Below are positions 31,111-42,345 of a stretch of DNA of 64,000 nucleotides, one piece after another. Numbering within the stretch: position 1 is the stretch's first letter; every line of letters starts with the position of its first letter. Both the position numbers and the translations under genes were made by a program. The DNA lies in contig NC_134161.1 in the NCBI RefSeq assembly GCF_033958435.1, positions 17,050,001 through 17,114,000 on the forward strand, read 5' to 3'. Under the pieces are notes generated by a model. The model had not been told where the DNA came from. It saw only the letters and a list, made by a program, of their open reading frames with translations, and searched no databases. The DNA is from Carettochelys insculpta. Lineage: Eukaryota; Chordata; Testudines; Carettochelyidae.

Positions 31111-33924
31111 TGGAATTCAGTTACAGTCCAGTAACGGAAGGTACAAATGCTTCCATCCTTGGCATTTAGCCAGACCACCACAATGGCTGTGTGCCTCAGT
31201 TTTCCCTTCCATGCCACACAATAGGTTTGGAATGTTCCTTCTCATGTCAGAGGTTGCAAGACTAGTTACAGGGAACAATGGTGACATTTCAGAGTTAGAC
31301 TCCTTTAACATACAATTCATGCTTCTACATCAATGTCATCATGTCACATGGCTCTTTTCAAACATTCAGTGCATGGTACAATTCTACAGCTTTTGGTAGC
31401 AGCACCCCTTGGTTACAGCAGTCAGCGTGAGTAACAGAACAAACCCATTGCCACTGTACATTTACGTTGCTCTTTGGTAGACCACAACTTTTGAGAATCT
31501 GGTATTTTGGGGATAAATGGCTGAGGCCTTTCTTAGCACCATCAAGTTCTAATCTTCTCTCTTGCCCCCTGGGGTGGAAATCTGATCTCTCTGGGTGTGC
31601 CCTCCCTTTTAACAAGAGCTGGGCCATTGATGATCTCAGGGAGACAGCCCCCTTCCAGCCAGTCTGGAAATTTGCAAACCAAACTGCTTTCTGAGAGTTG
31701 TTTTGTGAGTCCCAGACGCAGAATCCACATGAAGGAATCCCTGTTTATCCCTTACTGGCCCACCAGGCCCACAGCTCCTTTGTCCTTTTGCCTCCAACTT
31801 CTGCCTCCCCGTGGAATTAGAATTGGAGTCCAGTGTGAGAATATAAGTGTTTCCACCATCTGGAGATGGGGAATTGCTGGTGCTCTCCTGCATCCTACAG
31901 AGACTGATTGTGCAGCTGTTTTATTTGGTTCTCACAGGGCTGCTCACATTCCCTGATAGTTTTTACTTTACTTGCACCAACTTCCAATTCCTGAGAAACT
32001 TTTACCCTGCCTGCTTTGGACCCTTCCAGAGCACAGCCAGTGGTTTCACACTCAGGCAGGTCCTGGCCATCAGGAGCTGAAACAAACTTCTCCCCAGGCA
32101 AAGGGTTGCTCTGGTGCTTACAGACAAGCACCTTTCCTGTTCACTCTCCTCCACCTCACTCCCATTTTCTGCAGTCCCCACAGACGGGTCAGGAAAAGTT
32201 TCAGGGAAATTCTCTTCCTTAAGAGCTTCCCCAAACAATAACTCACCCCTGTCTGCCTCCACGGGGGCACTGCTCCCTTGAGCCACAACCAGCTCCTGGG
32301 TTTCACCTACACCCAGGATCACTTCTGGCCCGTTAGGCATCCCACGTAATCCCCCTCCAGGCAGACAGCCAGTACCACCAGACAGAAGGTTAGAATCCCT
32401 TTCCTCCCTTCTGCTACCAGCTCCTTTATCTTCATCACTCAGCATAACTCCATTGCCCGTCTGTTCTTGTGTCCTGGCGAGAGGATGACTCTGGTAGGAC
32501 AGAGTCCTCTCACCCCCTCCCAATAACACCTCAGCATCAGGCAAAGAACAAGTACCAGAATCGTCTGGTCTCTGGGATTTCCTGATGATCCTAACTGGAT
32601 TAGACCAAGTTAAAGCATCATCCCCCCTGAGAGACACAGAGGTAGGCCCACTTCCCATCTGGGCTTCAGCTGCCCTCAGATCCAGCTCTGGAATCTTGGC
32701 TCCATCTCAAGCCCCCACAGGCTCAGGCAAAGGATTCACATCCCCAGAAGCAGAAGCACTTTTCTTGCACCAAGGACCAGTGTCCTTAGCAGGGATACCA
32801 CTGCCCATCCCAGAGCCATTCCCTCTGCTCCAGCCCCCATGGCTGGATTCAGAGACACACCTGGAATGCTCTTTTCTGGTGGATCCTTCTCCAGCCACCC
32901 TAGGCTGGGGAAGTCTTCCTCAGACAATGGGCTAGTTTCCTCATTGGCACCTTTTCCAAATGCAGGCTCTGCTCTCTCCCCAGGCTGCTGCTGCTGTTCA
33001 ACACAGACAGACAATGGGAGACACTTTCTCCTTTGTCCCAGCTCCCCGGCTGGTCTCCACACACACACAGAAGGTGAAGCAGCTTCTCTCACAGACAACT
33101 TGCCATTCCCAGTGGATCAGCTGCTTTCCTGCACAGACACACAGGCACCTTCCTCGGCCCAGGCCTGGAAAACTCTTCGCAGGTCTGTCTTGGCCACTAG
33201 TAGATGATGGGTTGGAATCGCTCCTTCCCTCCTTGAGCTGTGGCAGGCCACTCGGTTCAGAGCTCCATGCAGTCCAGGGTTCCCTGCCCCGATCCGGGCT
33301 CACCTCTGCAGGATTTTCCTTAACCCTCACCTCTGCCACTGCACATCCACGCTGCCTTGTCCAGCTTCTTTAATCTCGATTCAGTTTCCAGGCGCTGCCA
33401 CTTCACAGCGGAGTTTCTCAGCGTGGTTGCAGGCTCTCAGGCTGATGCCCTCTGCACCCCACGATTCCTGGAAGAATCCCTTCAGTGTGCCAGGCTCCTT
33501 GCGGGTCACAAGCTGCCCAGGGTTAGGCCGTAGGCCCCTCCGCCCTCTGGGACCGACTCCAACAGACTCCCAGCGGAACCCCTTCTTCAGTGTGACACCC
33601 GCTCTCAGGGACCATGAGCACACTGTCTTGGGAAGAACTCATTCAGCGTCAGCCTCCTCAGGGGTCACTTGTTCCTGGGGGTTGGGTCCTCGGCCCCTTC
33701 ACCTTCTGGGACCGACTCCAACAGATTCCCAGGAGTAACCCCTCCTCGGGTGTGACACCCCCTCTCGAGGACCACAACTGCAGTTGCTTGGGTTCGGCCG
33801 CAGGCCCCTCCGCCTTGGGGAACTGCACCTCACTGCCCTTCAGCACACCTGGGTCTCGCAGGCCCCTCTTCTTCCGTGGCGCCCGTCACTTACTACTGGA
33901 TGCTCCATCCTCGGGGTGCAGAAC
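31111..33924 (-). other. Internal region of the retroelement, coding relics of unknown type
   Basis: Minus frames of 60-218 codons (32002-32658, 32736-33098, 32998-33339, 33381-33623) are rich in Glu, Gly, Ser and Pro and match no enzyme motif I know. Near the primer site, 33480-33900 is a roughly 160-bp imperfect tandem repeat: the 'gggaccgactccaacaga' string recurs at about 33549 and 33709, and a related 'ccgcaggcccctccgcct' segment appears a third time near 33800. This is a leader repeat like those of other LTR elements. No zinc knuckle, protease, RT YxDD or integrase motif was found. Confidence 0.7.
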
Positions 33925-33942
33925 ATCCCACTCCTGACACCA
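33925..33942 (-). promoter_or_regulatory. Primer binding site, tRNA-Leu
   Basis: On the minus strand it reads TGGTGTCAGGAGTGGGAT, one nucleotide after the CATCACA end of the 5' LTR. It is complementary over 18 nt to the 3' end of vertebrate tRNA-Leu with CCA (…ATCCCACTCCTGACACCA). It is recognised from the known tRNA acceptor sequence. Confidence 0.93.
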
Positions 33943-33943
33943 G

Positions 33944-34341
33944 TGTGATGGGGTTCTGGGGTCCCCCAGGCTCTGCACCCTGTCCGCAGGCAGGAGAGAC
34001 TCTTACTCAGCAAGAAAACAGCAGGTTTATTAGCCGACAGGACACAGCATCCTACAGAGGAGTCAGTACAGCAGGCAGAGACAGCCAGTTCCATCCATGT
34101 TGGGGAGAGGAGGCCCCAAGGGGCCCCCAGAGCTGGGGCCTTGCCCCCTCCTTTGTCTCTCTCTCCCTCAGCCCAGACTAACTACTGCCCAACTCCCAGT
34201 TCCAATTCAAACCCCTCAGGCTCCACCTCCTCCTTTGTCTGCAGCCCAGAGGTGTTACCTGGTCATCAAGGTTACCCTCAGCAGGAGCCCCACACCCTCT
34301 GTGAGCCATACACACACACAGGTATCCCCCACTCCATCACA
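33944..34341 (-). repeat. 5' LTR, 398 bp
   Basis: Same length and, by eye, the same sequence as the 3' LTR at 30325-30722. In sense it starts at 34341 with TGTGATGGAGTGGGG. It carries the promoter side of the element, with AATAAA near 34024-34030 in complement. Confidence 0.96.
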
Positions 34342-34872
34342 GGATCATCCCCAACTAAATCATCCCAGCCAGGGCTTTGTCAAGCCAGGACTCAAAAACC
34401 TCCAGGGATGGAAATTCCACCCCCTCTCTAGGTAACACATCCCAGTGCTTCACCGCCCGCCTGGGGAAATAGATTTTCCTAATATCCAACCTAGATCTCC
34501 CCATCTGTAACTTGAGACCATTGCTCCTTGTTCTGCCATCAGTCACCAATGAGAACAGTTTCTCTCCATGCTCTTTAGAGCCCCTCTTCAGGAAGTTGAA
34601 GGCTGCTGTCAAATTGCCCCTCACTCTTCTGCAGACTAAATAAACCCAAATCCCTCTGTCTCTCCTCATAGGTCATGCGCTCCACTCCCCAAATCATTTT
34701 TATTGGCCTCCGCTGGCCCCTTCCCAATGCATCCACATCCTTTCTACACTGGGGGCCCAGAACTGGAAGCAGTACTAGATATGTGGTCTCACCAATGCCA
34801 AATAAAGCAGAATAATCACTTCTCTAGATCTGCTGGAATTGCTCCTCCTAATGCACCCTGGTATGCCATTAA

Positions 34873-36777
34873 GTTTTGCCTCTGGAGTCAGTCAGAGGGA
34901 AGGTTTAAGAGCTACTTGGAAGCTAAGGGAATTTCTCCAATTCCTGGGCTTAAGTTTCCAGCCAGAAGGAAAAGCACCTAAAGTCAGAACAACAGCCTCA
35001 CAGTTCTCAGGTGAGCCCTTGGTGTACAGGCCTAGCCATGAACAGCCAGCCCAGTGCACCCACGGCACACTGCATCCACACCATGGCTGAAAGCTAGATA
35101 GGTGTGTCCTCTTCCTCCGAGGACCTGGTGGGGTGTCATCTCCTGCAGGCTGCTTATTGCCTTTGTTTGGGGCTGTTCAGGAAGCTGGAGCCCATGTGTT
35201 CCCTAGATGAGCGGCTTGGGGTATATTAACATCCCATTTTCACCTCTTTAATATAGAGTTTGCAGAGATCATTCATCATCTCATCCTCCCTTCAGGGCCC
35301 AAACATCTCCAGCAGCTGGGTACCCCCAGGAGCAAGGGATGTTGGCCCCACAAGAGAGGGAGGGCTCGGTTTAACAGGTAGTGGCTCATGTGTGAATTGC
35401 TAGTTTGGGGCTGGAACATCATTGGGAAGGGAGGTTTCAAAGCTGTGCTTAATTAGGTGGAAGGAGTGTTTGCATGGCCACTAATAGGGGATCAGAGGAC
35501 AGGGAGCCATGACTGACTGCCACACAAAGACAGCCAATTACTTGCCCGCCTGCATTATGTATTAACCCATCTGGGTCTGAAATATTGGCTCTGAAAGGAA
35601 GACAAAGGAGGGGGTGTGACAATGATCACACACCAAATTATGCTGTCTGGGCCCCATTGTCCAAAGATAAGCAATTCCTCGCCCGGGCTGCTGGATTTGT
35701 AAACACCAGGGAAAAGAGCTCCCAGTGCCCTCACCCAGTCCTGGCTGAGCCCCTGCCCTGCCCTGCCCTGCCTAGGTCCGCTCCCATAACCACCCTTCTG
35801 TGTGCTTTGCGGGTCTGTCTGCAGCTACCTGTGCAAAACCGAACTGCGCCCTGGGGCTGCGGGTCCTTCCTCCCATCATCCCAGTGCCGGGCAGTGGGAG
35901 AGTTCAAGAGCAGTCTGTGTGTATAAGGTGTCACTAGCCAACAGCTCAAGTGTACGGGAGTCACCACTCAGTCCAGTTAAAGAACCTCTTCTCTGTCCCC
36001 CTCAAGAGTTTCACCTATGTTTCCGTATGAGGTTGGGGCTGGCCAGAGGAGCCTGCTGCTCAGCCCAGCAGCTGCGTGTGGAGCCTGCTGGAGAAGCTGC
36101 CGCTCGCCTGCACACTCTGCTCTGATTTCATGGAGCAGCTAATGTCTGCTAACTAGCCACCAGGCCAAGGGTGAGGAAGACATTTACCCTGGCTACTCAG
36201 CTCCACGTCAGTTCATTATGCAATTAGAGCCCAAGAAAGGCTTCTTAAATAATCAGTCGCCACTTGATTAACACCCAATAACTGTCTTGTTCAATGGAAA
36301 CCAGCTCCTTGTTTGTGGCCTCTTATTAAAAGCGGGCCATGGCTCCGGCTCTGATTGCGGGAGCAGCCGCTAGGCAGCGTCCCAGTGGAGGTTCCAGGAA
36401 CCCACTCCGGAAGGGCTCTGCCACGGCTGTTTGGTTATGCTATTGATCATGTGCACGTCTGGGGCCGGGGGAGTACGGAGGCGGCATCTGCTGCATTGTC
36501 TGCCTTTGGAGGGTAATTTTATGACTCTTGTAACTTGGGAGGCAGATAACAGCAGTGACCCACGAACAGGCGCGGCTGGGTAATGTGGGGGCATCCAGGA
36601 GTCAGAGCACAGAGGAGGGGCTGTGTGAGTCACATAATGAGGCGCACCATGTGCCAGACGGCCCCGCGCGGATAGTGCAAGTGCAGGCGTGTGGTGGGAG
36701 CAGCTATTTGCTCTGACCACACTGCAAAAGCCCAGGGCCTGGGGCAAGCCTGCCCTGCCCGCTGCACACTCACTCAC
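34873..36777. other. Intergenic DNA with an AT-rich homeobox-like block
   Basis: No gene recognised. A 150-bp block at about 36190-36340 has several ATTA/TAAT cores (cattatgcaattag, aaataatcag, gattaacacc, ttattaaaag) next to GC-rich DNA, a composition common in developmental enhancers. A short CCCTG run is at 35753-35772. Confidence 0.4.
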
Positions 36778-36977
36778 CCCGGAGAAAATGAAGTCAGCTC
36801 CCAACGCAGCCATAGGCACCCACTGTGCAAAGACCTCACGAATGCAAGAGTGCAGCTCCAGATCTGGGCCTCCTGCCGCCGGGAAAAGGCCCAGATGGTG
36901 CAAGGCAAGTCCTGGGAAGAGCCGGTCCAGTCTCCTAACAAACTCCCTGCACTTGTGCGCCTCGGCAGATGTCACAG
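36778..36977 (-). CDS. Candidate coding exon of an unidentified gene
   Basis: A 200-nt open segment bounded by a CCCAG acceptor (36978-36982) and a strong GGG|GTGAGTG donor (36777-36771). Two nt plus 66 codons read through with ordinary amino-acid composition, including the stretches EFVRRLDRLFPG, LELHSCIREVF and ALGADFIFSG, which look like a folded hydrophobic core rather than GC noise. Third positions are mostly G or C. I cannot name the protein, and no neighbouring exon with matching phase was found. It lies 27.7 kb upstream of the ROBO3 ATG on the same strand. It could be a chance frame, a processed relic or an exon of an adjacent gene. Confidence 0.3.
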
Positions 36978-39639
36978 CTGGGTCATGGGCAGGCAGGCCT
37001 AGTGATCAGAGCTGGGACCTCCAGTCAAGAGGAGTCAGGAATCAGCTGGCTCAGCAGAACGGAGGCTGAGGCAGGAAGGAGGCTAGCCGGGGCTGGGAAG
37101 AAGTCAGATACCCCAAGCCAGGCTCGGACGGCATCCCAGGACACCAGGCAGGAGAGCAGGCGCAGGTGGCAGGTAACAGGAAGTATCAGGAGCTCAGAGT
37201 CCAGAGTAGGGTGCAGCCGGTTACTCCCAGTCCTGCAGACGATGCCCAGCCAGAGCACAGATGAGCTGGCACAGGACTCTGCCATCCAGAGCTGGGGCGC
37301 AGCCGCACATGGGGGCTGGGCTCCCTGGGTCCCCGGTGAGCTGTGTTAGCAGGCTGCCAGGTGGTGAGTCGGGGAGGGCTGCTCCCGTGACCCTGGTGGG
37401 CCTGGGCTGAGACCTGTGGGTGAGGCTATCCGGCCACCCGAGCAGCTCTTGTGGACAGGCCCACCCCTCAGTGGGAATAGGAGCTATCAGCCAGCTCCCG
37501 GGCTGAGGAGCCAATGGTCCTGTTTCCAAGGCTCTGTCCGTGTGGAGGTGCCATAACTTGGGTCCAACTGTTGCGGGGAGCCAATGGCCTCCACGGACCA
37601 CTGGGCAAAAGAGAGGAGCTCTGTGCCCCCAGAAGGGGTGGGGCTGAGGGCAGAATGGGCGGGGTTGGGAAGGGGCAGGGCTGAGGGCAGAATGGGCAGG
37701 GGCGGGGAAGGGGCGGGGCAGAGGGAAGAAGGGGAGGGGCTGAGGGCAGAAGGGGCGGGGTCAGGGAAGGGGCGGGGCAGAGGGCAGAAGCGGGGACCAA
37801 GGATGGAAGGAGCAGGGCCAAGGGTAACCAGCCCTCAGCACCACCCGAGAGTGCACCACACCACCTCCCCTGGCCCCAGACCTTGGCGCTGCCCACAACT
37901 CCTGGTGCTCCAGCAATGATTTAAAGGGTCCCCCGTTGCCCCCCACCAGTGGGCCTGCCCACAGTGCAGCAAAGGCCCTGTTGTCAGAACTTGTCCATGT
38001 GCCCTGTGTTGTCCTTTTTCGCCTGATCAAAGTGTCTTTCCACCCCCACTTGGATGGGAGGGATGCACTGGGCTAGGGCCAAAGCATGTGGGCAGGGGGG
38101 GACTAGAGGTTGCCCACAGCTGGGCTGTGGAGGTGATGCCTGAAGTACTGCAGAGAGCTCTGCAGAGGGCAATAGGGAAGCGCCATTCGAGGGTCTGGCG
38201 GGATCTTTTCATTGGCGCGCTCAGCTGCTGGTGGCAGGCAGAGACCAGGTGCACATGGACTCCGTGGCTGGGCCTCACGGCAGGTCCTGTGCAGGGAGGT
38301 CTTGTTGGAGCTGGAGTCTGCAGTCAGGAGACGGGCGCAGGGCACCGGGAGAGGAGACGCTGGAGAGCAGAACCCCGGCCAGAACCCCAAACGACAGCTG
38401 CTGGAGGGAGGTCTCTGGGTGAAGGGGCAGGTTCTCTCTCACTGCGCTGCACCCTGCTGGGTTGATGTTGACAGTGTGGGCTGGTCTGGGGGCCTCGCAC
38501 TAAGCCTGGTGGCCTGGAAATTTCTTAGCCAGGCTCTAGCCTATCTCCCTTTGAGCCCAAATGCTGGCGGGTTTCTCGCCTGGGGCAAATGCAGGTGGAA
38601 GAGGGGTTAAGACGCCAGCTCCTCAGCGACCGGAGGAGGTAGTGACCAAGGCAGCAGATGAGGGTGGCGTGTAAGGGAGTTCAGAGAGGCAGTGTTAAAG
38701 CCAGATACACCTAAGAACCATTGGCTAGATCTAGGCCAATAACTGCGCCCCCTGCCCCCAAACGCCCAAACCTGACAGCCCACCCGTACCCGGCAAGAGC
38801 ACAAGATCCCAGCTGAGTCCTGCAGCAGTGGGGCTGGCCAGCTCATTGTGCCGAGGGCAGCACGCACGGGCGCCCGCCCTGTGAGCAGGCTCAGTGAGGG
38901 GAGCACTGGGGAGCAGAGCGGCTGGACAGAAGTTGCTAAGGGACATGGAGAGGTGCAGAGACAAGACTCCCAGGAGGCAGCGGACGGTCCCACCCCCGTC
39001 GGATGCCAGCATGCTGGTGAGGAGCGAGAAACACTCGGGGAAGGACAACACCAAACGGAGCAGAGAGAAATGTTTCCCCAGCTGGGACCCTGCTGCCAGA
39101 GAGTGCCCCGGGGCTGTTTGGACTGGCAGGAGCTGGGACTGGCTGGCAGGGGCTAAATCACTCCACGTACCCCCTGTTGTGTTCACTCCCTCGGGGGCAT
39201 CCGGCATTGGCCTCTGTCGGAAGTCAGGAGCCTGGGCTGGAAGGAGCTTTGGTCCGCGCCAGTGTGGCCGCTCTCATGTTTCTCTCACAGAGGCTGTTAG
39301 GGCAGCAGAGGGAAGCTGGGCCGGGGTCTATCACAGAAGGTTGGGGTGGTGGAGAGGAGGCTGGGGCCAGGCATTTCCAGGGGATTGTTCCATTGAGTGT
39401 GGAGCAGCAGGAGTGTGGGCATCATAGGGAGTGTTCAGAGCACCATGTGGGAGCTTGGGCCTGGGTGCATCCCAGGGCGGTCTGCAGGAGGCTGGGCCGG
39501 GGCACCACAACCCCTGCCCCACCCGACTGCGAGTATGGGAGGGGCACAGCTGTCCATAGTCTCACAGCTCTTTCTACTGATGACCCAGGTCTAATGACCA
39601 GGCACTGTCCCCCGCCCCACCCGCAGGCATGAGCAGAGG
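36978..39639. other. Intergenic DNA with a G-rich minisatellite
   Basis: No gene recognised. The sequence 37625-37800 is described separately. Elsewhere there are only chance frames up to 177 codons. Confidence 0.5.
37625..37805. repeat. G-rich imperfect minisatellite with GC boxes
   Basis: Repeated 'ggggcggggcagagggcaga' and 'ggctgagggcagaaggggcg' units, imperfect, with a period of about 35-45 bp. It is strongly purine-skewed on the plus strand with many GGGG runs, so G-quadruplex formation is possible, and it contains several GC boxes. It is an isolated block, not clearly linked to an exon. Confidence 0.8.
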
Positions 39640-39988
39640 AACACTGTTAGCAGTTTTCAAGTGCCTAAAAGGGTTACAAGGCGGAGGGAGAAAAATTGTT
39701 CTCCTTGGCCTCTGAGGACAGGACAAGGAGCGACGGGCTTAACCTGCAGCCAGGGAGGTTTCGGTTGGACATTAGGAAAAACTTCCTACCAGTCAGGGTG
39801 GTTATAGACTGGGATAAATTGCCCAGGGGGTTGTGGGATCTCCATCACCGGACAAGAAGAGCAGGTTGGACAGACACCTGCCAGAGGTGGCCTAGCTGGC
39901 GCTGGGTGCTGCCATGAAGGCAGGGGACTGGACTGAACTGGATGACTCTCAAGGCCGCTTCCAGTTGCAGTGTTCTGTGGTTCTGTGG
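39640..39988 (+). mobile_element. CR1 LINE 3' end
   Basis: Plus-strand CR1 with an ORF2 C-terminal relic: the frame at 39696-39917 contains GRFRLDIRKNFLPVRVVIDW, then breaks. It ends in the untranslated region with 'ttctgtggttctgtggg', a degenerate form of the CR1 3' octamer repeat (ATTCTATG). Orientation is opposite to the other CR1 copies in the window. Confidence 0.9.
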
Positions 39989-41527
39989 GCACTGCCAGAG
40001 AAAGGAGTGCGGATTCCTGGGGCACTGTCGCCTGTTCATACAAGGGACAGGCAAACAGGCCCCCACAGGCAGTGCCAGTGGATTAACTCTTTGCTGCCTA
40101 GCACATTCCAGACAGTCACTCCCGGGAGGCCCAGCAGACCGCGCCATTCCTGGCGTCCGAGCAGGGCTGTGAAGGGTGCGGCCGTGTCGGCCTTACTGGG
40201 ACCTACGCAGGGCGCTGGGGCCGGGAGCCTGCTTAACGTTTTATTGTTAAAAAATAAAACCCTCCTTCCTGTTCCACTTTCCTGCAGATGAAGCCTCTTT
40301 TTACCCCTTTCATCAGCTCCTCTGCTCGCCTGCTGCACGCGCCCGGCTTGGGGAAGCAGCACACGATAATAAACCCCTTATCAGCTTTGCTGCCACATCC
40401 AAGAGCCATTTCATTAGCATCAGACTCGATCCCTGGTAACAAGCTTCTACTTCTCCTGTTCATCAGTGTACTTTGCGACGGAAGGTTAATTATGAATGGG
40501 TCACTAAATTCCAGCAAACACTAGTTGGGGAATATTTAATTACCTGTCTGCTTAGCTTGCTGCTAATTGTTAATTATCTTATTTAATTTGAATCCAGAGC
40601 CAGTATGCAGCAGGAAACAGCATCTTCCCAGGCACGCACGCTGCTCCCCACAGGAGCTGTCTGGCCCGCGCTGACCGTAGCAAAGGGGCGAGCTAGGCAC
40701 CATGCAGCAGTGCTGGGTCCTGGGGTTTAGAGGCCACACCAAAGCCCTCTTGCTGGTTAAGACGGGAGGTGCCAAGTCTGCGCTCCTGGCTCCACAGGGC
40801 TGGGTGAAAGCCGGGCGCCACAGAAGACACAGCGCTGGGGGGTGGCCTGTGCAGGGCCATAGCAGGAAGCCAAGCACGGGGAATTCCCAGAGTACGCTCT
40901 CCCCTCAGGGGGCATGCAGCCCCTGGCACGGCCCCTCCAGAGAACCTCGCTGCGCTGCAGACGGCAGAGCTCCCATAACCTGCCCTGCCTCTGTCCTTCC
41001 AGCTCTATGGCTGTGGGACGAAGTGTGCACTGGGCTGCCCTGCAGCGGCGGGGAGCCACCCACCCACAGGCAACTCTCCCAGACCCGCCTCTTGCAGGGG
41101 GCCTGCACACCACGCCTGCCTCGGGGGTGAGAGCACAGCCCTCCCTGCCTCCTCTCTGCACTGTCACTAGCCCGGCCAGCTGGGGGGCAAAGCCCTGGGA
41201 CTGGCTGCCCACCCCGTTGTCCCACCCCTTGCAGGAGAGCAGCCAATCAGAACTGCAGCCGGCAGAGTTGCACGATCTCTGCAGAGGCATCAGGCACTAT
41301 TCCGGGGGCAAGGGAGCAGACGGAGCCCCAGAGCTGCAGGCACCAGCACCTCTCCTGCCCCTGCATGAGCCAGGCAGACAAGACGGGCCTCTGCTCTGCC
41401 CCTCCTGCTGCCAGTGCCCACTTGGGAGGGGACAGGCGGGTGAGAAGCCCAGAAGCAGCAGAGGGGGCAGACAGGACTGAGTGGGGTTTCAGAGATGGGC
41501 AGTGGGGGGTGAGAGCTCCTGGGGCCA
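39989..41527. other. Intergenic DNA with an AT-rich island at 40230-40600
   Basis: The left part is ordinary. 40230-40600 has markedly lower GC and dense homeodomain-type cores (ggttaattatg, tttaattacc, tgctaattgt, gttaattatc), sharply bounded by GC-rich DNA on both sides. No open frame is convincing. Such islands are often conserved non-coding elements. The rest of the region, to 41527, is GC-rich with chance frames. Confidence 0.5.
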
Positions 41528-41732
41528 AAATCCCCTCCCCATGCACCGGAGAGCGGTAACAACGCTAAGTGTCACACAAAATCCCCTCCCCATGCACCGG
41601 AGAGCGGTAACAACGCTAAGTGTCACACAAAATCCCCTCCCCATGCACCGGGGAGCGGTAACAACGCTAAGTGTCACACAAAATCCCCTCCCCATGCACC
41701 GGAGAGCGGTAACAACGCTAAGTGTCACACAT
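41528..41732. repeat. 51-bp direct repeat, four copies
   Basis: The string atgcaccgg recurs at 41541, 41592, 41643 and 41694, a period of exactly 51 bp. The copies are nearly identical (one ggagagcgg/gggagcgg change). Because 51 is a multiple of three, plus and minus frames at 41481-41828 and 41489-41728 stay open and give 17-residue repeats; they are not genes. Confidence 0.95.
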
Positions 41733-41829
41733 GCGGGAAGGGCGGTTCAACCCCCAAACTCCCCCGCCATCTTGTCTTGCTCAGGAAGCTCAGGAGTCTG
41801 GGGCCAAGCAGGTGGTTCTTTGGCCTGAG

Positions 41830-42345
41830 TCATGGTTTCTGAGCCTGGGGGAGCCACGCACCCCAGCTTGGCAGTCAGCCATGGCTCTCAGCCAGCGTCG
41901 TGCCACAGCAGGGTTATTAGTCACGGGGGACATGGGGAACTTGTTAGCACAGAAATCAGGAACATTCAGTGGAGTCCATCTTGGGGGACTCAGAGTCGCA
42001 GGGCTTTGCTCTTCCCCCTGAGTCCCCAGCCACAGCCAGGAGGTGGCCCAGCCTCCAGCCACCCAACCTCAAACATTCCCATTACCCTTCTTCTGTCCAA
42101 CTTGTCTCAGCGACTGGCTCCTGGTGAGCTTCCCCCCGGGGTCCCCCTGCCATCAGCCACTCAGTTACAGAGTTCTTTGGCACCGAGAGGCAGACACACC
42201 TTCCCACTAGGGTCTCAGCAAAAATCACACCCATGTCCTGCCATAGAAGCCTATGTGTGACACATGGGGGGACTGAGGCAACTGCAGCATTCCCGCAAAA
42301 CATCAAGCAACCCCGTCCCCATTTGTTGCACCCCGACACCCCTGC
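41830..42345 (-). mobile_element. LTR, subfamily C, minus orientation
   Basis: In sense it runs from about 42345 to 41830. It shows the order found in subfamilies A and B: 'tgcctcagtccccccatgtg', then a GC-rich middle, then 'aacaagttccccatgtcccc', then a TAATAACCC polyadenylation-like region and a 'ctggctgagagccatggctg' end. Edges are approximate and no target duplication was found. It looks older than A and B. Confidence 0.6.

Larger units (their letters stand above)
30325..34341 (-). mobile_element. Ty3/gypsy (Gmr1-like) LTR retrotransposon, internally deleted
   Basis: A complete minus-oriented insertion of 4,017 bp: 5' LTR (33944-34341), primer binding site (33925-33942), about 3.2 kb internal region, polypurine tract (30723-30737) and 3' LTR (30325-30722). 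The flanking 5 bp are the same, GGATC (30320-30324 and 34342-34346). The LTRs are identical by eye. The internal region has no protease, integrase or complete reverse transcriptase. It keeps a truncated SCAN-type capsid segment and the C-terminal end of RNase H. In Gmr1-like elements integrase precedes reverse transcriptase, so RNase H is the last domain before the 3' LTR, as seen here. The element is non-autonomous and must have been mobilised in trans. Confidence 0.93.
30254..34872 (-). mobile_element. CR1 LINE fragment split by a 4-kb LTR element
   Basis: The CR1 3' end is at 30254-30324 and resumes at 34342 with 'ggatcatccccaactaaatc'. Removing the inserted element and one copy of GGATC gives a continuous CR1. 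The right part keeps a 104-codon minus frame (34355-34669) with the CR1 ORF2 C-terminal motifs RRVRGNLTAAF, RLDIRK and VKHWDVLPRE, so the host CR1 is itself fairly young. It continues to about 34872, where the similarity ends. Confidence 0.92.

Noticed and set aside
32002..32658. 218-codon minus-strand frame as a host gene
   Set aside because: It lies wholly inside the LTR retrotransposon between its primer site and polypurine tract.
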